Positions 1-12,658 of a stretch of 64,000 nucleotides of DNA are shown in pieces. The notes beneath the pieces were generated by a model. It was not told the DNA's origin. It did no database searches and saw nothing but the letters and a program-made list of their open reading frames with translations. Position 1 is the first letter of the stretch. Every line of letters starts with the position of its first letter. Where the stretch lies: contig CABFPE010000119.1 of NCBI GenBank assembly GCA_900660155.1, positions 1,312,976 to 1,376,975 on the forward strand. The letters are read 5' to 3'. This DNA is from Hofstenia miamia. Lineage: Eukaryota > Xenacoelomorpha > Acoela > Hofsteniidae. The position numbers and the translations under genes were made by a program.

Positions 1-3000
1 CAGGACAATGCCAGATAATAATGAGTGTTCATATTATATGTCCGTTGATTTAGATGGTCCATGTCCGCCCTTCCTTCAGTACGCCGGGCATGCTGGCAAA
101 ATAGTAGTGCTACTAACAACATGAACTCTGTTTACTTCCCCAGAAGGTGTTTATATCACCTAAGTTTGAATGTGATATACCGATAAAATTCCCTTAGCTG
201 TTGTTGAGATTTCCCAGTATATCACAAAACCTATAATTGACTCACATTTTAATGTTGAATGTGAAGATATTTTATTTTATATTGATTCTATGCAAAAACA
301 GACGTCCACAAAATCAATTAAACACCAAAAACTCTATTCCCATTAAGAAATTTATATAAATGATTAACAATCTTGTATCGGTTAGGGGTCTTGGTTTTCC
401 TTTAGAGGCAAAAATTTCAAATTTAATATAAAGCTTCATTATTTTTAAAATCAGTATCATTATAAATTTTGTATATTAACAGCAAATTTATTCATTGTTT
501 CTTTTATTTAAATGCTAAAGGAAATGATAGTAAACCAAATTGAATGAAGGCATATAATTAAAAACGGAAGCTTGAATAAAAACTCAAAGGAAAAGCTCGC
601 CTAAATATACTGCATTTAAATATATTTAAAAGAAATTATCACTTTTAAAAGTAATTTACTTTGTCAAATTCTACTGTTCGTAGTGAACCTCATTCTGTGA
701 GTTCGCCAGCCAATCACAATTATTTTTACTCAAATTCAATACTGGCAGAAATGCATCTGTCACAATCATTTAAATCCAAGAAATGTTATTGATCTCACAG
801 CACTTTCCAAACGCTCAGTAAATATTTGCTGAAGAATTTCTCTCAATTCGCAAAATGATGCTCAGAAATTATCGCAGTTAAAATATTCATTTCTGCTCAC
901 ACCTTTCAACGGAAAGCAAGTCAATGATTAAGCGACAATACTGCTTGCTAAATAATACTAATCTTTCCTCTGTAGAATTCAAATTTTTTTAGCCATTATT
1001 GCAATTTATTTATCAATTTTCGTACAAGGATTTCTGATAAATGAACATTCAATTTGTGCACTTCTTAATGCTCCATTCTTAATAGAGACCAGTTTTTAGT
1101 TTTAAATGCTCTACTGGCTTCAATATGGCTGCATATATTTGTTTTGCAGTTTTTGTAATTCTTGGTTAGCAATGTATTGTTGCAGGTGAATCAGGATTGA
1201 AACATTAAAATACTTTGAATCATGCTGAAATTTCGTCAAATAACAGAAGTAAATAATATACCATCGAGATATTGCCTTGACTTAAACCCACATATAAATG
1301 TGATTATTTCGTAATTAATATTACGGGACATTCGTAACACACTCTACATATTTTTGATAATGCATTGTTGTAAATTCTAGACACTTACAACATTGATTTC
1401 CAATGAATTTGTTATCTAAAGGCAAGCTTAGATCACTGACTTTTGACATCTGTCAAGAACTACTCGTTCAAAAATCGATGGTGTCTACTAGCAATCTACT
1501 TGTCTGGAATGTAAAAGATCCATCTACAAAATCTCTATATTTATTTTAAGTATCAACTCGGCATCGACTATTATTTTGCTATATTACATATATATATATA
1601 TATATATAAAAGAATCGACAAGTTCTGAATATTGGATTAGCCATTCTAACAAATTATTTGAACCTCTGCATTTAGATCCTTTCGGTAACTATTTCTAATT
1701 ATTGGATATCGATGGCTCATATTCGAGCGGAGAAACATGCTCTTCTTATGAAATATGCAAGATTTTGCCACACTCGTTAGCGAATTTGGTGCCTTTTTCT
1801 TTCACCAGTACATAAATTATGACTTATATAACAAAATTTAAGCGAAACATCTGTGCAAATTTCGCTGATTTGATATTGAAGCATACCAGATATTTTTAAA
1901 TGCTTGATCTAATACATTGTGAATAATATATGTTTATCATTGGTCGTTTCCTTTTTTTAACAAATAATCATTCTTCCTATCTACAAATAACATATTCTAT
2001 GCGTCTTTAACTTTCGAATGTTTCTATTTTTAAACTAATTAAAACGATTTTCTTTGCTTTAATTGACAACGGACTAATATCTTCCCCATGATCCTGTCCA
2101 AAATATTATAAAAGTTGGCTTAATCAGTACGCTGAATCACTGAAATAAAAAAGTGGAAAGAAAGAATACTGATATTATTTTTCCATAATTATGTTTTTTG
2201 ACAAGAATGCAGTAGGTATTGCAGGGAAAGAAATATTTTCAAAAAGCTTGACTGAACATTTTTCAGCATTTTAAATTCATAGAGACAACACGAAAGTGGT
2301 TGCTAAAATTTTTAAGAAATATAGTAAGTGCTCTTCGAATTATAATAAGTGTGCAGTGAATTAGTTTCGAAATTTACAGCGTAAGAATAATTTTGAGAAT
2401 TTATTAAAAATGAAAAAAAATTGGAAATTTAACTTCAATAAAAATTATTACAACAGAACGAATTGGAAATATAAGGCTTTTCAAAAAATTATTCATGAAT
2501 AGTGCAGATAGACTAATACCGTGGGCATTTTAAGGCAATATAAATAGGGGTTAACTTACCAAAGGATTCATGGTATTCAATTTTAGCGTATGATATTGAT
2601 TTTTGTAAAATTCCATATAGTTCAAAATGGAACAAAATGGATTACCTAGTTAAGGCGTCTCTTTAAAATGTTTGTGAAATCTTCTTTCTAGAACGTAAAA
2701 TTTCAAATGTTATTATATTCTGATTGTGAGAATACTGATGAATGTGACAAAATTTCAATGAATACTGAACTAAATTTCTGCACTCAATGATTTTTACATT
2801 TTTTGGTTGGCCTTTCAATTTGAATACCTGACCTACTGGCATATGCAGCCTAATCATAGCTCAAATTTCAAATTGTTATGCTCTTAAATTAAAGCAATGT
2901 TGTGAAAGCAGAATATGTGGCTTACTTTGTAAAATACAACCCTTACCATATACTTCTTGAAATCACAATCCTTTGCATAAAAAAAATATTTTAAATACTT

Positions 3001-4431
3001 TTAGTTGCAATAGATTAAGAACGTCATTGTCATACTGGATTTGCATATTATGTAGATAACAATATATAATTATTTCATATAGGTCAAACAGGGAAGGAAT
3101 AGATGACCAAGCAATTGTCTAAGTAGGTTAATAGGTAATGCCAAAATGTCTGCACCTAAGAGGCAGTATTGGGAATACTTCAATAAATTACTATGCAACC
3201 ACTAAGATGAATTCAAAATTTAAGAAACTGAAGACTTCTTAATGAAACCATGCCTCAGAGTTTGAACAAATTAAATGAGGGATTTTATTATAATAAACTC
3301 CATTAGATTTCCATCTTTTCACAGTGCTCGTTGGTTGTACTCTCAATTTGCAGCAACTACGTTCTACACCTAATTAACGCATCCTTTGAGACACAGAGCA
3401 CTTGAATTCCAATTCTCGTTTAGTAATTATTTTTAATTAATTGCTATATTAGCTCAGCCTTTAAACTTGTTTTTGGGAAAGCAACAGGGAGATGTTTGGG
3501 GAATTTCCTGACGGGAAGTTTTTTCAATTCTTACATTTCCATGTTATATCCTGGTGCGTACATCTTCTCACATGAAGTTTTTATAGAATAATTATTAATC
3601 GTTCTTCAATAAACATTGGGAGCGGTCTAATCTGAAAATCTCTGTTTTCCAGTCTAATTACCACTAACTAATGCGGGATAATGAATGCATTTACATTTCT
3701 ATGTTGTCTAAATAGGTGCCAGATTAGGCAGCTTTCACTAAATTTTATTTCTTCCACGTTGTAAATGCTAAACTCAACAGCGCCTATACGCTGCGCAAAT
3801 TAGTAATATTAATATTTTATTTAAACTGAAAGAGATTAGATTTTCATGGAATCATACACATACACAATTACGGTAATGGGACAGGCATTCCTTCAGCAGA
3901 AATTGGATGGTCGTAAGCACTCTTTTAAAGATTTTCACTCTTACAAAGCTGTTGCAAGGTTTTAACACAAAAATTCATTTGCAAAATTGAACAAATAATC
4001 GCACTGAAAGCGGAATATTTAGGAACAGCCGGCATATTTCTGTGGGAAAGTGGTCGAAAAATTTTCAAGAAAACTTGTTAGTTACAGGAAAACAATTGAA
4101 TAAGATCTTAGACTTCAAGTTGGTTATATCTGTATTTATATAAAATACCCTAACTTTGTAAAATATGTTTTTTATTGTTTAAATTCGAAGTAATTCAAAA
4201 ACTTCAATTGCTTTCAGATTGGTTGTTAGCTGAATTTAAAAAATACATTGAACAGCACTGTAGACTAAAAAAAGAAGTGGGGCAAATTTATTCATTTTCA
4301 TTAAGGTAGAACTGAAGTGCAAATCTATTTATTTCTGTACATTAATAAATGGCTTTCACAAATATGCAGACATGTATATTTAGAACAATAATTATAGCAA
4401 CACGATGGTATTTAGATATTGCTCATATCTG
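1..4431. other. AT-rich stretch, no gene recognised
   Basis: No open frame here looks like a known protein, and the longest is about 64 codons. A short (AT)n run lies at about 1588-1608. No terminal inverted repeats or RNA gene signatures were recognised. Upstream exons of a gene outside the window cannot be excluded from sequence alone. Confidence 0.5.
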
Positions 4432-4441
4432 TATATATATA

Positions 4442-4472
<31 letters not shown>
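4432..4472. repeat. (AT)n microsatellite
   Basis: An AT dinucleotide run with one internal TT interruption. It is one of about a dozen such tracts in the window. Confidence 0.95.
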
Positions 4473-4473
<1 letters not shown>

Positions 4474-4703
4474 CATTTCCATAAATAGATTTGCCCAACA
4501 TACAATTCATTAAAATAAAAATTTCAAAAAACCATATGATTGTGTGATATCGCTCCTCTAGTCATTAAAAAATGAAGGAAAAAATGTCACAAAAAACATC
4601 TGAACTGACCTATTTTAACCTTTGTTCTTCATTGATTGCCTTTTTTAGAGAAAAAGCCCACTTACATAATTGATTTAGATTTAGCATGTTTATGTATACA
4701 TGC

Positions 4704-4915
4704 ATATATATATATATATATATATATATANNNNNNNNNNNNNNNNNNNNNNNNNNNNNNNNNNNNNNNNNNNNNNNNNNNNNNNNNNNNNNNNNNNNNN
4801 NNNNNNNNNNNNNNNNNNNNNNNNNNNNNNNNNNNNNNNNNNNNNNNNNNNNNNNNNNNNNNNNNNNNNNNNNNNNNNNNNNNNNNNNNNNNNNNNNNNN
4901 NNNNNNNNNNNNNNN

Positions 4916-4948
<33 letters not shown>
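4704..4948. repeat. (AT)n microsatellite containing a 185-bp assembly gap
   Basis: Pure AT runs at 4704-4730 and 4921-4948 flank Ns at 4731-4915. The gap almost certainly arose because the assembler could not cross the AT tract. Apparent open frames running through it on both strands (poly Tyr-Ile) are meaningless. Confidence 0.95.
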
Positions 4949-4954
<6 letters not shown>

Positions 4955-6285
4955 ATTTAAGAACAACTTTTACTTTAAATATTATAGGGTATTTCTACAC
5001 GTAACAGATAAATATGAAATACTTAGAACATAAAAAATATTATATTTGGTAGCACTTATAAATGTCGCTTGAACTTGGAAAACCATTTTTTGTAAAATTG
5101 ATTTTTTTTAAATTATTTAATCTTTCAAAATTTCTTGAGAGTAGCTTTCATGCATTAAATTTATTGTAGTGAAAGTGCACAAAAGATCAATATATGTAGA
5201 CAAATGCAAAATTTTCATAAATTGAAATATTAAAAACCACTAGCAATCTTAAAAAGTAGTGTTAGTACAATGTTAAAAAATTAGTAGCCCGCATGGACTT
5301 TTTTAATTTTGAATCAAAGGCCTAAATATTTATTAATATACAATGTATATTTTAAATAAACAGATTTTCATGCATTGAATATTCTAGAGAAATTGTATAT
5401 ACTTTAGGAATCCCATTTAATAGAAAAATGTTAGTTATTTTATATTGAAATTCCATATGGCTGTAGGTACAAACAATATTTGAGACTCCCTTGAGATAAT
5501 TTGAAGGTCGATAGAGATTACCAATGCCCACGTAACACCTTCTTTGACGAATATAACATTCAATGTGCTTTCATGACAAATGTCAAGAGCCATCAAATTG
5601 AATTGTTGAAGAAGACAATAAAGTTGTTTATCTGTTTATTTAATATTTTCAGATACAGATATAAAATATTTAGTTATTGGAGAAAATTGAAAACATTAAG
5701 AAAAACTTTTGAAAATGTTATGCTTCCAAGCTTCATTCACACATCGCTGACGTTTAGCATTTGAATTTTATTACTTGGAAAGACTTTTCTTAGAAGTAAT
5801 TGTATTGTGCTGCGTTGCAAAGACGTTTACTGTAATTAATGTCGACTACCACGTCCTTGATATGCGTTCTCCTCCCAATTGCTCGCACTGCAAAAGGCAA
5901 AATAATTATATTTATGCCCATTTTATGACATTCTGTCAATTATGAATAAATTTAATATAAATTTGGATAATTCGATGAAGAATTTTAAACGAGTTTCTAT
6001 TTTGTTATAAAATTCTTAGAAGTAGCACGTATGGACGTTGTAGTTGATCATACGAGGTCCTGATGTTAATTTTCTAAATCTTAAACTATTGCTAAGATCA
6101 AAGAACAAACTAGAAGTGAATGTTTTTGATTCTTTAGTCGTTATTAAGGGAAAAACTTCAACAATGTTCTATTTTTGGGTCAAAAACTGAACAATAAATA
6201 AACTTAGTATTTTATGAATTTGCTTTCAGACACAAAGTCAATAATGTCATTGCAACAAATATCTTTTTTTATCCATGTTTGAATC
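4949..6285. other. Intergenic, no gene recognised
   Basis: AT-rich DNA without a recognisable coding region. An 87-codon frame at 5501-5764 begins with TTG, has no family resemblance and is judged to be chance. Confidence 0.45.
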
Positions 6286-6423
6286 CAGTAGCGGGGCAAG
6301 TGGGGGCGACAGAGGGCGCCGTTTCTCCCCCTAGGATCAATTTTCAGAAATATCCCCACGAAATTTTACAATTTAAACAGTAAAAGTGCTGCCCCCAAAC
6401 CAAAATTCGTTCCTCAGCCACTG
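6286..6423. mobile_element. Short hAT-type MITE (138 bp)
   Basis: The left end reads CAGTAGCGG. The right end, on the opposite strand, reads CAGTGGCTG. This agrees with the CAGnnnnG-type termini of hAT elements. The flanks TTTGAATC (6278-6285) and CTTGAACC (6424-6431) match at 6 of 8 positions, as an aged 8-bp target-site duplication would. The insert is strikingly GC-rich (G-runs then C-runs) against the AT-rich surroundings. It has no coding capacity, so it would depend on a transposase supplied in trans. Confidence 0.65.
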
Positions 6424-6431
6424 CTTGAACC

Positions 6432-9400
6432 TTCTAAATTGAAATCAGAGTTTCCGCGGGGTTTCTTTTTTCAATAATTTATTTACTTTTGCTAGTATAT
6501 GCATTTACGTGAGACATGCCTTCAGGTTAGCAAGAGTAAAACATCGAAAAATGAGGATGACACTTCCTGAAGAATTCAGGTATTAAATTATACGTAACTG
6601 TAAAAAATCATTTTTGTCGAAACAGAGATTACACCTACATATAGGCTCATAAATATGCACAGATTTATGCTATTTTCGTAAATACAATAATATCATTTGA
6701 ACTTATGCTAGTCTGTCTTGCTGTGCGCCAAAAAGGACGATATTTCTTACGTAGTCTTATTTAATACAAAATTATATTTGCTTGCCAAAATGTAAAGGAA
6801 AATATTTTTATAAATAATTTTCTATAAATTTTTCCTATACAGAAAAAGTAAAACCCAATACATTTATGTGAGTGAACCTGATTTTGTCGAAATTTAGACA
6901 AACTAAGATTCTTAAAGGTTTTTACTTTCTTAGAAAAATATATACTTTCAATATTGGATTATCAAACATTTGACTAGTAGGCGTCTTGGGAAGAAATTCA
7001 AATGAAATATAGGTGTAAAATGTGATTTCGATATTCTAAATATCATTGTTTTTATTATAACCTGTATAAAGCATTCGCAAATACGTAAATCTATGAAATA
7101 GAAATAACTTTAAATTTGAAAAAGTTTGTTTGAGAAGAAATATTTTTATGCAAATGCCAAGTTGAAGTTATGAATTTTTTTAGTTTTTAGGAAATATTTG
7201 AATGCACATAAAAGTAAATATTTTTATATATGTACTTTGTTGCCACTTGCTGATGTAAATGTTTGTAAATGCAATTGATTGTAAATTAACTTTATTGAGC
7301 AGAAGAAAATGAGAAGAAAGACTTACTTTCTGGAAAAGATGACACCTCCCATTGTTATCAGAAGCAAATTTTAATAACGGTTGAAGTACTTTTCATGGAA
7401 GTCGACGTGCTAGGAGTGTTTTGGGGGAATATGTGTAGAGGGAGGCTAAACAGTTAGTGGGAAAACTCTATATTTTGCGCGCTCTTTGCGGGCATTTTAT
7501 TAGAAAATGGAGGAAGAGATCTAAGAAATAATGAGCAGCAAATACATTTGGTCTCTCTAAAATTAATTCTTTCCAAGGAATTTGCAATTCATCGAAAATA
7601 TATTAACAACAAATTACTCCGGCAGTATTCGGAGAACTTCTCACGAAGGTTTTCTTCTTTCGTCAATGGCATCCGGTTTTCAAATGCCCCTCCGATCAAT
7701 TAAATCGTGAGATTTAGGTAAGATTTACATTTCCCATTACGACCTTAATTTAATAAAAAACATTAATTACAAAAATATCGCACATGCATCAGTTGGCTTA
7801 GTATAACCCATTCAAAAGATCATTTGCATCAATTGTCCATCAATTGTCCCCGCTATTGGAAATGTATTGTGCGACGTACTAAATGCCATTTTATTAATCG
7901 TTCTACGTCGTTTGGGGTGTTTCTGTAACCCCACAGTCCTTAATTACGTTGCTGAAACACGGGAAATTCCGGTAAATCAACAAAAACTTATGACTTTTTA
8001 TGTCAACCTAAATAGCAGCAATGTTTAGCAGCTTTATTTACAATATTAACTGCATTTCTATGATTATCGTCATATGGGGTAACTTCGTCACCCCAAGTTA
8101 TTTAGTCTAACAAATATTAAGAATACTGTATTATGTCCAATCATTTTATAGCTTAGATTGCATACATGCAACTATCTTTTCAAATCTCTAATATGTTGCT
8201 TGTAAATAGTTGAGGAAGTTGGTAATGAATCTCTTTCAATCATGATTAAAATTCAAGTAATGAAGTTATTTTGATGATGGTAGTTCACCTGGATTAGAAA
8301 ATTTTGAACTCTAATATTGTGCATGAAATATGTTAAATTTTTAACCTGTAACCCGACCTGGCCTGTCTAACAATGATCCGTACTCCAAACCAATCAAAGA
8401 AGGATTACTAGCATAATACGCGCAAAAACAAGACAAACCAATAAAAAATACACGTATAATTAGAATTTTTAAGATTTTTAAAGATGGAAGGGTTTGACTT
8501 CTTAAATTGTTTCTTAATTCTGTTAGTGTTCTTCCTCTCTAACAATTATCAATGCTCCGCAACCCGATTTGTCTAAGAGTGCCAAGCAAACCCAGCCGTG
8601 CATATTTACGGATTATTGAAATACATGACCAAAATGGATTTGTAAAATCAGTTATTCTTCCAAACAAAAAATAATAATTTTGGGTCAATAAAATTATCAA
8701 TGAAATTGTTATCGCATAATTTGCCTTAAACATTCGCAAGAAAATATTTTTTTTCAAATTAAAAATATCCAAAAAATAATTTAAAAAATTTATTTTACGG
8801 TTCAAAAATATTCAATAATATATTTTTTCATAAAATATTATTGCAATGCAACTTTAAAATAAATACAATGTCTTAAAAATTGACAATTTTCATTATTAAA
8901 GAATTTCCCCTTCTGAATTAAGAAATATATAACGTTAATAATAATATCTCAGATTGTTCATTATGCTTAGGTTTAATCTCGAAGCATTTAAAAAAAATCA
9001 TATTTAAGGAAAAATGAATTTGATATAAAAAATTTAAAACCAAAAAATTGCAATGCTGAAAAAATATTAATAAATCAAAATCTAGTACGTCAGGCGTATC
9101 TCTTATTATTTTTCAACATGGCAGTCTTCATTTCCTGAGAACATCGTTGTGCACAACTTTTCCATCTATTGCTTATTAGTGTCATAAGACTGCTGCTCCT
9201 CAGCATGCCAGAGTTCGTTGACATTTTTAACAATTATTTCTCTGATATTTTACAAACTTTGCTTCGGATACTTCATGTATTATTGTAATTTTCTTTGTGA
9301 GTATTTCAACATGCCTACAATTCCGAATAATTTCCAGCAAGGTTCATCGGATTTTTCACAATTTAGAGCTTTGCAATAAAAAATTTAAAAAACGTATGGT

Positions 9401-10794
9401 TTGCAGTTTTCCTTTTAAACTGAATCTTTTTTAATATTCTGGTATTTTTTCTAAAGAAACACAAAAATTATTAATACATGAAAATAAGTCTATGCAAAAA
9501 TATATTTCTAATCTAAAAATTGATATTCAATCAATAAAGTACTAAGAACTTTTAAAGTAATAAAATTATAATTTCCCTTGGATCACTCACTAACACTAAG
9601 TTTAAGTGAAGGACTTGTTTAAGCTTTTAATATGTAAGAAGGCTATACTGAAAGTTTTATTTTTCTACACTTTTATTTAAAATAAATTATTCAAATTTAA
9701 ATAACTTTATGCTCAATTTAAAATAAATATCTTACATCGTCATCCTTTTATGTTTTTGCATTTTACATATTTCGGAATAGTATTATTACTAGTTGCTAGT
9801 AACAGAAAACCTTTACCCGAGCTCGACCCAAAAGCCGCCCACGACTTGGCAATTATGAAAATTGTACATGTAATATTTTTTTCAGGTATGTAGGGTATTC
9901 CCTAAAATGTTAAGCTGCAGGGGCCTCATCATTATCTTTCTGCGTAAAAGTGGAAGTGTTAATTTAAATCGCGACGATATTTTCACTTTCGTTTCGCCTT
10001 AGCGGGACTCTGACGTTTGTCAATTTTGTGTTTCAATAATCGTACATTAGTGCTAATTAACATATATAATTCCACATTTTACATTTTATGAAATATCAAA
10101 AATTAATACAACTTCAATCGTCTCAGAACCCTAATATTGGACCTTTCTCAATGCCTTTTCTAAAACGATTAATCATAACCACCAGTAGGAGACTACACTA
10201 ATGCTTCATTTAATAAATTTACGCACATTAATTAGAGGATAATAGTGATATCTTTAGAAATGGCCTGATATTGCAGGTCAAAATGCTGTCTTCTGTTGTG
10301 GTTGATGTTGAGTGAAATATGTGGGGATGAATAATTAAAAATTCAATGTAAGTTCATTTTCACACATAAACATTTAGACATAATTTTTAGATTGGTTTTG
10401 ATTAAAAACTTCATGACAGAATGATTATTTCAAAAAATTTAACGGTTGTATGTGAATTCCCAATGATCTGATCTCAAGAAGAAGGCAGCGAGAAGAAATA
10501 TCGAATCAATTTTTATCTGCTCACAAATATGTGTAAAAGAGAAGTTGTGAAAGATGCATATAAATTGTGTTTACTATATATTTGAAAACTGTATTATGTA
10601 GTATATTTTTCATTAAATTTTGCACGTTCAGCTTACAATAATCTAAGTGGGGATAACAACTAAGAAATAGTATATTCATGAAACTTGCTATATGAAATTC
10701 TCGCACTATGTGATTACTAAATCTAATTTATCTACTTAGATTTATAATTACAATTACGGTTAATTAGTATTTCTAACATAGCAGTTTCGTCTTA
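6432..10794. other. Intergenic, no gene recognised
   Basis: AT-rich, with only short chance frames (for example 88 codons at 8539-8805, minus strand). Two loosely similar GC-richer patches near 8348-8390 and 8537-8600 share CTAACAAT and a CCCGA core and may be remnants of one repeat. No ends could be defined for it. Confidence 0.4.
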
Positions 10795-11771
10795 CTAGTC
10801 ATATTTAAATCCATCAAAACAATTTTCCTTCCCCGACGATGAAGTTGAGCTTGCAGTTCCAGGTGAGAAATCTTCATAAATGCTTGATCTCACCGACTTC
10901 CTTTTTGCAACGTAGTTAACTTCTGGCTCGTTCATGAGAATTTTGTGAAAAACACTTCTGACAATGAGCTGTTTTTCGTGAATATCCTCGTATAACTTGC
11001 TGGACTCTCCAAAGAAAAGTTCAAAACAAGACGAGATAATTTGAAGACGATTCTGATAAAATAGTGGAAGCTGACCGAGAAGTTCTGCATGAATAGCGTT
11101 GAAATTCAAATTTGCTATTTCTGTTTCTTCGTCTAGTTTTTCAGTGGACTGTCCCTTTTGCTTTGCGTTGTTTGCAATCCGAATGCTGCGTCGCAAATCT
11201 AAGAGCTTCCTTTCACGTTTCTCTATTTTCATCTGCAAGGCTGGAAACTCATCGCAATATTGTATCAAGGATGCCACCATATCAGTGTTCATGTCTCTAT
11301 AAAATTTTACCCAACTTTCTTGAATTTTCGCAATTGATTTTACAAGTTCTTCTTTATCCTCATCTAAAATACAAATATTTTAACACTTCAAGTACTCTAT
11401 TCTCATTTCACCAGAGAGATTACAATAATACTTTCAAAGAAGTTAAGACCAAGCTAATTTTTTTAATTCTGTGTGAAAATATATATTAAAAATTATATAT
11501 AATAACCTGGAACATCTCCAAGAAGGAGGTTTAAGTCTTCTGTCAGAACAGTCATGTACTGTCTGTGCGCGTGTCCCATATCCCGCATAGCTGCAAGGAA
11601 GTTTTTCGATTCATTTAATACGTTGCGAGCAAAATTCATCTGCGAGTTAAACTTTTTAACCAGACAATCAATTCCAAAATTTTTGTCATCGATGTCAGTT
11701 TCATCCTTCAATAGACTTATGCGCAGTTTTTCTGATGTTCTGCCAAAAGTCTTAGATGCAAACTTTCGCAT
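10795..11771 (-). CDS. Amphiphysin/BIN-like N-BAR protein, BAR-only, 277 aa, two exons
   Basis: The spliced CDS joins 11771-11507 and 11363-10795. A 143-bp intron starts GTTATT and ends TTTTAG, and splits a codon in phase 1 (G|AT, Asp89). The total is 834 nt, 277 aa plus stop. N-BAR proteins bind and bend membranes as crescent dimers during endocytosis or tubule formation. The N-terminus is a basic amphipathic stretch (KTFGRTSEKLR, about residues 7-17) followed by three predicted helices. Recognisable amphiphysin-type segments are ESW near the exon 2 start, KREKLLDLRR-like basic residues in helix 2, and LPLFYQNRLQII in helix 3. Full amphiphysins have a central region and a C-terminal SH3 domain. 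Here the BAR domain is followed only by a short Ser/Thr-rich tail (SSTSSSGKENCFDGF), with no SH3. Intron position and phase match the paralogue at 45990-53719. Family assignment is confident; cargo and partners are unknown. Confidence 0.82.
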
Positions 11772-12658
11772 TTTCTTCCTTGATAAAATATAATAAATTT
11801 CTTATCATCACATTTGACCCATTTTACATGTTTTCAAATCATGTGAGAATGGTGGTTTACAATGTTTGTCCGACATAAATTTGAACATACAAACACGGAT
11901 TTAAGTTGAATTTTCTCAAAAATTTCTGCTTATCAAATCAATGCTTAAGAATTTTTGTGCATAAACACCTTTTTCTTATCAGGATTGTCTGTGAAAAACA
12001 ATTATTTCATATTGTGGTTATACTATGAGTAGAAATTACGATTCTTTGGTGCGCTTGCATAGAATCAGAAGCTGGTAGGCTGCACGTATAGAAATTGCCG
12101 CTATTGAGACGCTATTCGTAACTGTGTAGCTATCTAATCAGGTATCATCAATTTACTAGTTTTTCTGTGAAAACCAATCTCAGATTTAAGAGTAAAAATC
12201 ATTTACTTTTTTGTTTCCCTTGCAAAAAGGAGAAAAAATTAAGACTAGTCTTTCGAATGGATACATGTTCATAAGAAGCCAGATCTTTTTATTTAAATAG
12301 AAACCCCCTCCCTTCTTGCTCCTACTTGAATATCTTATCTGACATTCAAAATTTAAGGCTATACATTTCATGGTGAAAATCTATGAATGATAAGCACAAG
12401 GAGAATTAATTAAAAAAATTAAAATTGTATCCATGTTTTTAAGAAAGTTCAATACAATTTTAATTTGTTGTTAAATTATATAATAATGTTTTTAACAACT
12501 ATAAATCAGTTTTGTGTAGTACATTTAAGCGATTTTCTAAGTATTGTTAAGTGATGGTATATAAAGTTATTAAAAAATATTATTTATGTTTGAGGCTGTA
12601 GTTTTTCATTGGATATAAATTTATCTAATTCAATAGTAATTCCAGTATGAAAATATCT
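11772..12658. other. Spacer between two minus-strand genes
   Basis: It contains the 5' flank of the BAR gene and the 3' flank of the G-alpha gene. No additional exon was recognised. A 61-codon frame at 12186-12371 has no resemblance to a known family. Confidence 0.4.

Noticed and set aside
4636-5004. Open frames running through the AT microsatellite and its gap on both strands
   Set aside because: They are poly Tyr-Ile translations of (AT)n plus unknown bases. They are artefacts, not genes.
5501-5764. 87-codon plus-strand frame
   Set aside because: Non-ATG start, no motif, and flanked by ordinary AT-rich DNA. Judged chance.
8348-8600. Two similar GC-richer patches that might be one repeat's ends
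   Set aside because: Similarity is short and in direct, not inverted, orientation, and no target duplication was found.
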